Assembly: GCA_023461135.1 (NCBI GenBank)
Contig: JAEWNX010000418.1
Coordinates: 1 to 10,716, forward strand
Origin: Pseudomonadota bacterium
GTDB lineage: Bacteria > Pseudomonadota > Alphaproteobacteria > Caulobacterales > Aquidulcibacteraceae
Length of the DNA: 10,716 nucleotides
Reading direction: 5' to 3'
A program made the position numbers and the translations under genes. The notes under the pieces are model-generated. The model did no database searches, had not been told where the DNA came from, and saw nothing but the letters and a program-made list of their open reading frames with translations. How positions within the stretch are numbered: position 1 is the first letter of the stretch; each line of letters begins with the position of its first letter. Positions 7,422 through 10,716 of the stretch are shown here, piece by piece.

Positions 7422-7435
7422 TAGCCATGGCTTAC
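7403..7435. promoter_or_regulatory. Tandem 16-bp inverted repeats: probable ArsR operator
   Basis: Two related palindromes lie 17 bases apart: GTAAGGCATGGCTTAC (7403-7418) and GTTAGCCATGGCTTAC (7420-7435). They differ from each other at only two positions. The second contains the perfect 10-base palindrome AGCCATGGCT, and its centre falls within the start codon of the ArsR-type gene (7427). The length, symmetry and location just at the start of a regulator gene are those of an ArsR/SmtB autoregulatory operator; binding here would cover the -10 region and the start of translation. Confidence 0.65.
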
Positions 7436-7738
7436 GGAACGGCGCTTCAAGCTTTAGCAGACCCGACACGGCGCGCGGTGCTCGAACAATTGCGCGGCGG
7501 CGCCCGTTCGGTCGGGGAGATCGCGGCTCACTTGCCGGTGAGCCGGCCGGCGGTGTCGCAGCATCTCAAAGTGCTAAAGGACGCCGGGCTCGTGCGTGAC
7601 CAGCCCCGCGGCGCCGCGCGCATCTATCGCATCCATGCCCCGGCGCTCGCTGAGCTGCGTGCGTACCTCGACAGCTTCTGGGGCGAAGCGCTCGACAATT
7701 TCAAAACATATGCGGAGGGGGAAGATGAGCGCGGTTGA
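7427..7738 (+). CDS. ArsR-family winged-helix transcriptional regulator
   Basis: A 103-residue regulator. The helix-turn-helix is clear: ALADPTRRAVLEQL (8-21) is the family's opening helix, SVGEIAAHLPVSRPAVSQHLKVLKDAGLV (about 28-56) the DNA-binding helices, and the wing follows with RGAARIYRI (61-69). The metal-binding ELCVCDL cysteine box of metal sensors is absent, so it is not an arsenic or metal sensor of that type; it resembles the small ArsR group paired with SRPBCC (AHSA1) proteins. The ATG at 7427 is chosen because MAYGTALQALADP matches the usual N-terminus; no ribosome binding site precedes it. Its 3' end overlaps the next gene by 14 bases, so the two are translationally coupled. 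It probably represses its own operon through the palindromes over its start. Confidence 0.93.
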   Translation: MAYGTALQALADPTRRAVLEQLRGGARSVGEIAAHLPVSRPAVSQHLKVLKDAGLVRDQPRGAARIYRIHAPALAELRAYLDSFWGEALDNFKTYAEGEDERG

Positions 7739-8198
7739 ACTGACACCCGTGGTGAAGAGCATCGACGTGCGCCGCCCGGCGGCGGACGCGTTCCGCATCT
7801 TCACGCAAGAAATTTCAGGCTGGTGGCCTCTGGCGACGCACACGCGCGCGAAAACTTCGGAAGGGCAGAACACCGTGCGCGTGACGATCGAACCGCGCGT
7901 CGGCGGTCGCATCTACGAGACGCTCGCCACCGGCGAGGAATTGGAGTGGGGCGAAGTGAGCGCGTGGACGCCGGGATCGCTGTTCGCCATGGCGTGGCGG
8001 CTGGGGCGTCCGGTTGAGCAGACCACCGATGTATCGGTCAGATTCGAACCGATCGATGCCCAGAGCTGCCGCGTCACGCTCTCGCACGAGAATTGGGAGC
8101 GCATGGGCGAAGAAGCCGAGAAGCTGCGCAACGCCTACAATGGCGGTTGGGTCACGGTGTTCGAGAAGGGCTTTGGCGCGCGCGCCGGCTTGGTCTGA
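7725..8198 (+). CDS. SRPBCC (AHSA1/START-like) family protein
   Basis: A 157-residue cytoplasmic protein of the SRPBCC helix-grip fold, whose members bind hydrophobic ligands in a deep cavity. Features seen are the first strand and helix (VVKSIDVRRPAADAFRIFT, 9-27), the W-W-P-L motif (33-36), the strand pair VTIEPRVGGRIYE (53-65), EWGEVSAWTPGSLFAMAW (74-91), the T-D-V-S-V-R-F-E strand, and a long C-terminal helix (about 127-151, ending W-V-T-V-F-E-K-G-F) that closes the cavity. The ATG at 7725, within the last codons of the arsR gene, is preferred over upstream in-frame starts because GGAGGGGG lies just before it and the family N-terminus begins here. ArsR-SRPBCC pairs are a common arrangement; the ligand of this one is not known. 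Confidence 0.92.
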   Translation: MSAVELTPVVKSIDVRRPAADAFRIFTQEISGWWPLATHTRAKTSEGQNTVRVTIEPRVGGRIYETLATGEELEWGEVSAWTPGSLFAMAWRLGRPVEQTTDVSVRFEPIDAQSCRVTLSHENWERMGEEAEKLRNAYNGGWVTVFEKGFGARAGLV

Positions 8199-8203
8199 GG
8201 GAG
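8197..8203 (+). promoter_or_regulatory. Ribosome binding site deciding the GST-like start
   Basis: GAGGGAG abuts an ATG at 8204 (no spacing) but stands 6 bases from a second in-frame ATG at 8210. The second is therefore the better start, shortening the protein by two residues. The site overlaps the TGA of the SRPBCC gene, so translation of the two is probably coupled. Confidence 0.6.
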
Positions 8204-8209
8204 ATGAAT

Positions 8210-8857
8210 ATGAGACTCAAACTGCATGCGTTTCCAATGAGCCCGCGCTCGTTCAAAGTGCTCGCCGTCGCGAACCATCTCGGGCTCGACTACGATCTCG
8301 TCCTTTGCGATCTCACCAAAGACGAACAGCGGCGGCCCGAGTTTGGCGCAATCAACCCGAACCACAAAGCGCCTGCGCTCGAAGATGGCGACTTCAAGCT
8401 CTGGGAATCCAACGCCATCATCCAGTATCTCGCATCGCTGAAACCGGAGAGCGGCTTGCTTCCCGCCGACGAACGCGCACGCGCGGATGTGAACCGCTGG
8501 ATGTTCTGGGAATCCACCACGTGGGATCCGTCCGTGGCGATCCTCGCGTTTGAGCGCGGCGTGAAAGGTCTGCTTGGCCTTGGCGCGCCCGATCCGGTTG
8601 AAGTCGAAAAGGGGACACAGAAGGTCAATGCGGCGTTCGCACTACTCAACGCGCATCTAAAGGACCGTGACTTCGTGAGCTGCGATCGGCTTACGCTCGC
8701 CGACTTCGCGCTCGGTTCGGCGTTGGTTTTGGAGCAGATGGCGCAGCTTCCGCTCGGGCCGTACGCCGAGATCAAACGCTGGGGCGCAAAGCTTGACGCG
8801 CTCCCAGGTTGGCAAGCTGCGCAAAAACTGCGCACGCCGCCCGCTGCAGCCGCTTAA
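8210..8857 (+). CDS. Glutathione S-transferase family protein
   Basis: A 215-residue protein with the two-domain GST layout. The thioredoxin-like N-terminal domain (about 1-80) has the S-P-x-S-x-K-V motif near the start (S11-V17), where the glutathione-activating serine lies in beta/theta-type GSTs, the cis-proline loop N-H-K-A-P-A-L (51-57) and the glutathione gamma-glutamyl contact E-S-N-A-I (66-70). The helical C-terminal domain (about 88-205) has LTLADFALGS (161-170), the conserved N-capping aspartate region. GSTs conjugate or reduce electrophilic compounds with glutathione; the substrate is not known. It follows the SRPBCC gene with 11 bases between, in the same operon, so its expression is probably controlled by the ArsR protein. 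The tail is alanine-rich. A start at 8204 is possible. Confidence 0.93.
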   Translation: MRLKLHAFPMSPRSFKVLAVANHLGLDYDLVLCDLTKDEQRRPEFGAINPNHKAPALEDGDFKLWESNAIIQYLASLKPESGLLPADERARADVNRWMFWESTTWDPSVAILAFERGVKGLLGLGAPDPVEVEKGTQKVNAAFALLNAHLKDRDFVSCDRLTLADFALGSALVLEQMAQLPLGPYAEIKRWGAKLDALPGWQAAQKLRTPPAAAA

Positions 8858-8948
8858 CAGAATTACGCGCACGTCACACGCTGTGGTGTAGCAAGGATTA
8901 TCGCGGCTCGGCCTCGCGGCATCGCAGCATTGGCGTTACTCTCGCGAT

Positions 8949-8959
8949 TGCGACTCGCA
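8949..8959. repeat. 11-base hyphenated palindrome upstream of the first TIR gene
   Basis: TGCGA-C-TCGCA lies 17 bases before the ATG at 8977 in the 119-base gap after the GST-like gene. It could be an operator or nothing. No convincing promoter or terminator was found in this gap, although its size suggests the TIR genes have their own promoter here. Confidence 0.25.
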
Positions 8960-8976
8960 TCTGCGGGGGTTAACGC

Positions 8977-9888
8977 ATGGCCGACGTGTTCATTTCATAT
9001 GCGCGCGAAGACCATTCTCGCGCTGAACAAGTGGCTCGCGCGCTGACGGCGATGGGCCTCGAGTGTTTTTGGGATACGGAAATCCCGCCGGGACAAACCT
9101 GGTCGGACTACATCGAAGGCAAGCTCGATGCGGCGCGCGCCGTCGTCGTGCTGTGGAGCCAGCATTCCACACGCTCGCAATGGGTGCGTGAGGAAGCGCG
9201 CATGGGCCGCGACAAGTCGAAACTCATTCCCGCGATCATCGACGGCTCGCCTCCGCCGCTCGGCTTTGGCGAAGTGCAGGCCGCGGATCTGACTGTTTGG
9301 CAAGGCAGCGCCAGCGATCCGCAATGGACGCGGTTCGCCACCGCCGTGTTCACAGCCGCGCGCGGAACAGCGCCGCCGCAGCAGGCGCCGCAGGCGCCGA
9401 GCGCGTGGCGCGCATCGCCTGCGTCCGCGAGCGGCGCCGCGGAGAACCTGTCGCCCGTCGGCTACGTCCAGAAGTGCTTACGCCTGTACTTCGACGGCAA
9501 GGGCCGCGCCCGGCGTTCCGAATATTGGTGGTGGGTTGCTTTTGCGTTCGTCGCGCTGGTGGCGGCGCTCGCGCTCGATACGGCCATCAGCGGTTCTAAT
9601 CCCTACACCGGCGCGCCGAATGCGCAGGTCGTCAACGGGCTCGTTTTCTTGCTGCTGCTCGCGCCCGGGTTAAGCGTGATGAGCCGGCGGCTGCACGACC
9701 TTGGACTGAGCGGCTGGATCGCGGCGGGCTTGTTTGTCGTATGGCTCGTTGGCGCACTGATGATCCAGGCCGCAATGCCGCTCGGGCTCGTTGTTCTGAT
9801 TGCGCTGGCGATCGCGATGCTGGGTGTGGCGCTGATACCGTCCAGGCCTGGCGCCAACGAATACGGTCCCAACCCCAAGGGCGTTTGA
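8977..9888 (+). CDS. TIR domain - DUF805 fusion membrane protein
   Basis: A 303-residue protein with a cytoplasmic TIR domain (about 1-130) joined by an Ala/Pro/Gln-rich linker (131-157) to a DUF805 membrane domain (about 160-301). TIR evidence: the opening strand D-V-F-I-S-Y-A-R-E-D (3-12), the BB-loop region FWDTEIPPGQTW (31-42), V-V-V-L-W-S (56-61), and SQWVREEAR (67-75), where E73 matches the catalytic glutamate of NAD-cleaving TIR enzymes such as SARM1. DUF805 evidence: GRARRSEYWWW (176-186), RRLHDLGLSGW (237-247) and the terminal EYGPNP (295-300), with four membrane helices at about 184-203, 218-235, 246-266 and 268-288. NAD cleavage or signalling at the inner membrane is inferred. A weak GGGGG ribosome site precedes the ATG. 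The next gene is a TIR paralogue 42 bases downstream. Confidence 0.93.
   Translation: MADVFISYAREDHSRAEQVARALTAMGLECFWDTEIPPGQTWSDYIEGKLDAARAVVVLWSQHSTRSQWVREEARMGRDKSKLIPAIIDGSPPPLGFGEVQAADLTVWQGSASDPQWTRFATAVFTAARGTAPPQQAPQAPSAWRASPASASGAAENLSPVGYVQKCLRLYFDGKGRARRSEYWWWVAFAFVALVAALALDTAISGSNPYTGAPNAQVVNGLVFLLLLAPGLSVMSRRLHDLGLSGWIAAGLFVVWLVGALMIQAAMPLGLVVLIALAIAMLGVALIPSRPGANEYGPNPKGV
9175..9215 (+). repeat. 41-base direct repeat, copy 1 (within TIR gene 1)
   Basis: This stretch, encoding SQWVREEARMGRD, is identical to 10129-10169 except for one base (9189 T versus 10143 C). It reflects the duplication that produced the two TIR domains; at 954 bases apart, the copies are long enough to be a possible site of homologous recombination. 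Confidence 0.9.
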
Positions 9889-9890
9889 TC

Positions 9891-9923
9891 CCTGCCCGGC
9901 GCCTGCTAGGAACGGGCGGCAGG
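9891..9923 (+). other. Possible hairpin overlapping the ribosome site of TIR gene 2
   Basis: CCTGCCCG (9891-9898) can pair with CGGGCGGCAGG (9913-9923) with a two-base bulge in the right arm, leaving a 14-base loop. The right arm runs into the AGGAGGGG ribosome binding site (9921-9928) of the second TIR gene, so the structure could modulate its translation. There is no T-run, so it does not look like an intrinsic terminator, and the pairing is imperfect. Confidence 0.3.
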
Positions 9924-9930
9924 AGGGGTG

Positions 9931-10716
9931 ATGGCGGACGTATTTCTGTCGTATGCGCGGGAAGATGCGGCGCGCGCCGAGCAAATCGCGCGCGGTCTGG
10001 AGGCCGCGGGTCTCGACGTGTTCTGGGACAACGAGATCCCGCCTGGGCAGACCTGGGCGGACTACATCGAGCAGAAGCTGACGCAGTGCAAAGCCCTGAT
10101 CGTGCTCTGGAGCGCCCATTCCGTCGGCTCGCAATGGGTGCGCGAGGAAGCGCGCATGGGCCGCGACAAAAGCGTGCTCATTCCGGTAATGATCGACAAC
10201 GTGCAGCCGCCGTTCGGCTTCGGCGAAGTGCAGGCGGCCAACCTTTCAGGCTGGAACGGCGCGCCGGACGACGCGAACTGGCGCCGTTTCGTCGACGCGG
10301 TGTCGAGTTTCGCGAAGGGCGGACCGCGCCCGGCGGAGTCGAGACCGGGGCCCGCCGGGCCGCGCGCCGCACCGCAGCCCGTTTACAGCGCGCCAGCGGC
10401 CGAAGCCAAAAAGAGCCTGCCGGTTTGGGTGTGGGTCGTGGGCGCGGTGGTGGCGACGGTCGTCGTGCTCGGCGTGATCGGCATGATGCTCCCGGACGCC
10501 CAGCAGGACTTCGTCGGCCCGCCCAATCCGCAAGACCCACAAGCCGTCGCGCAAACGCCGCCAGCGCAGGCCGGGCAAAACGTCTATCAGCAGCAGATCC
10601 TGCAGCGTCTCGGCCAGGTCGAGCAGGCGCTGGTGGGGCAAGGGTTCCAGCAGGTTTCGCAGCCTGTCGTCGGCCAACTCGCCGCCGGCCAGTCGCAGAA
10701 CTGGCCGCTGACGATG
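9931..10716 (+). CDS. TIR domain - single-TM protein with extracytoplasmic domain (3' end beyond window)
   Basis: An open frame of 262 codons without a stop. The TIR domain (1-130) is about 68% identical, without gaps over 120 residues, to the preceding gene, and keeps SYAREDA, FWDNEIPPGQTW and SQWVREEAR (E73 as candidate catalytic glutamate). A Pro/Ala-rich linker (131-160) ends in K160-K161, directly before one membrane helix (about 164-187). The positive charges on the N-terminal side place the TIR domain in the cytoplasm and residues after 188 outside. The outer part begins with a Pro/Gln-rich spacer (190-215), then a helical stretch (217-240) and the start of a beta domain. Residues 225-262 align without gaps to residues 36-73 of the exported protein encoded at 2607-3056. 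The ATG at 9931 has GGAGG 4 bases upstream; the in-frame GTG directly before it is less likely. Probably co-transcribed with TIR gene 1. Confidence 0.9.
   Translation, partial: MADVFLSYAREDAARAEQIARGLEAAGLDVFWDNEIPPGQTWADYIEQKLTQCKALIVLWSAHSVGSQWVREEARMGRDKSVLIPVMIDNVQPPFGFGEVQAANLSGWNGAPDDANWRRFVDAVSSFAKGGPRPAESRPGPAGPRAAPQPVYSAPAAEAKKSLPVWVWVVGAVVATVVVLGVIGMMLPDAQQDFVGPPNPQDPQAVAQTPPAQAGQNVYQQQILQRLGQVEQALVGQGFQQVSQPVVGQLAAGQSQNWPLTM
10129..10169 (+). repeat. 41-base direct repeat, copy 2 (within TIR gene 2)
   Basis: Second copy of the 9175-9215 repeat, one mismatch, in the same reading frame, encoding SQWVREEARMGRD around the candidate catalytic glutamate. Similarity between the two genes at DNA level extends, more patchily, through most of the TIR region and stops at the linkers. 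Confidence 0.9.

Noticed and set aside
7596..7724. N-terminal extension of the SRPBCC gene starting at 7596
   Set aside because: It lies inside the arsR gene in another frame; the ATG at 7725 has a strong ribosome binding site and matches where the SRPBCC fold begins.
7427..7738. Metal or arsenic sensor role for the ArsR-type protein
   Set aside because: The protein has no cysteine at all, so the ELCVCDL-type site is absent, and no arsenic or metal genes lie nearby.
8093..8209. N-terminal extension of the GST-like gene starting at 8093
   Set aside because: It is an Arg-rich out-of-frame reading of the SRPBCC gene; the GST fold begins at MRLKLHAF.
8858..8900. Weak inverted repeat (CACACGCTGTGGTG region) after the GST-like gene as a terminator
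   Set aside because: Only about four base pairs form and no T-run follows.
10178..10677. Minus-strand frames opposite the second TIR gene, one of them rich in His, Asp and Arg
   Set aside because: They are reverse-strand shadows of the TIR, linker and membrane-helix coding region; the plus frame has the paralogue's sequence and a good ribosome site.
8977..10716. Calling the TIR pair a known Thoeris, CBASS or Pycsar system
   Set aside because: No ThsA (SIR2-SLOG), cyclic-nucleotide cyclase, SAVED or STING gene is visible in the window; the TIR domains alone do not define these systems.

Overview
The window is GC-rich, densely packed DNA that reads as an alphaproteobacterial chromosome, probably Caulobacterales/Hyphomonadaceae-like. 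That placement is an inference from the style of the PrmA, long aminopeptidase P and UvrD proteins, the many small secreted or lipoprotein genes, and an ArsR-SRPBCC-GST cluster; no rRNA or other phylogenetic marker is present. No tRNA, CRISPR array, insertion sequence or attachment site was seen, and no stretch over 300 bases lacks a gene.

Left part (1-2492, minus strand): the first 50 codons of a Tat-exported protein running off the left edge, a SnoaL/NTF2-like protein, and a 603-residue M24B Xaa-Pro aminopeptidase with all metal ligands present. The last two are 29 bases apart and probably co-transcribed. Middle part (2607-6860): a small exported protein with two cysteine pairs and a PPC-like beta domain, then prmA (minus), a DUF3617-like lipoprotein (plus), and uvrD (minus). 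The plus- and minus-strand genes alternate and two convergent pairs overlap at their stops. The 96-base uvrD leader holds a 9-bp inverted repeat, a 13-base hyphenated palindrome and a one-mismatch LexA-like box.

Right part (6957-10716, all plus strand): a proline-rich lipoprotein, then an ArsR-type regulator, an SRPBCC (AHSA1-type) protein and a GST-like protein that look like one autoregulated operon. Two near-identical 16-bp inverted repeats, 17 bp apart, cover the arsR start codon and probably form the operator. After 119 bases come two tandem TIR-domain membrane proteins. Their TIR domains are about 68% identical over 120 residues without gaps and both keep the WVxxE glutamate of NAD-cleaving TIR enzymes, but their membrane parts differ. 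The first carries a DUF805 four-helix module. The second carries one transmembrane helix and an extracytoplasmic domain cut off by the right edge.

The most interesting observation is this TIR pair, and in particular that the start of the second protein's extracytoplasmic domain lines up without gaps with the mature N-terminal part of the small exported protein at 2607-3056. This suggests a membrane receptor in which an envelope domain is coupled to a cytoplasmic TIR domain. Nothing else in the window (nuclease, cyclase, SIR2, transposase) marks it as a classical defence island, so a defence role is speculative.
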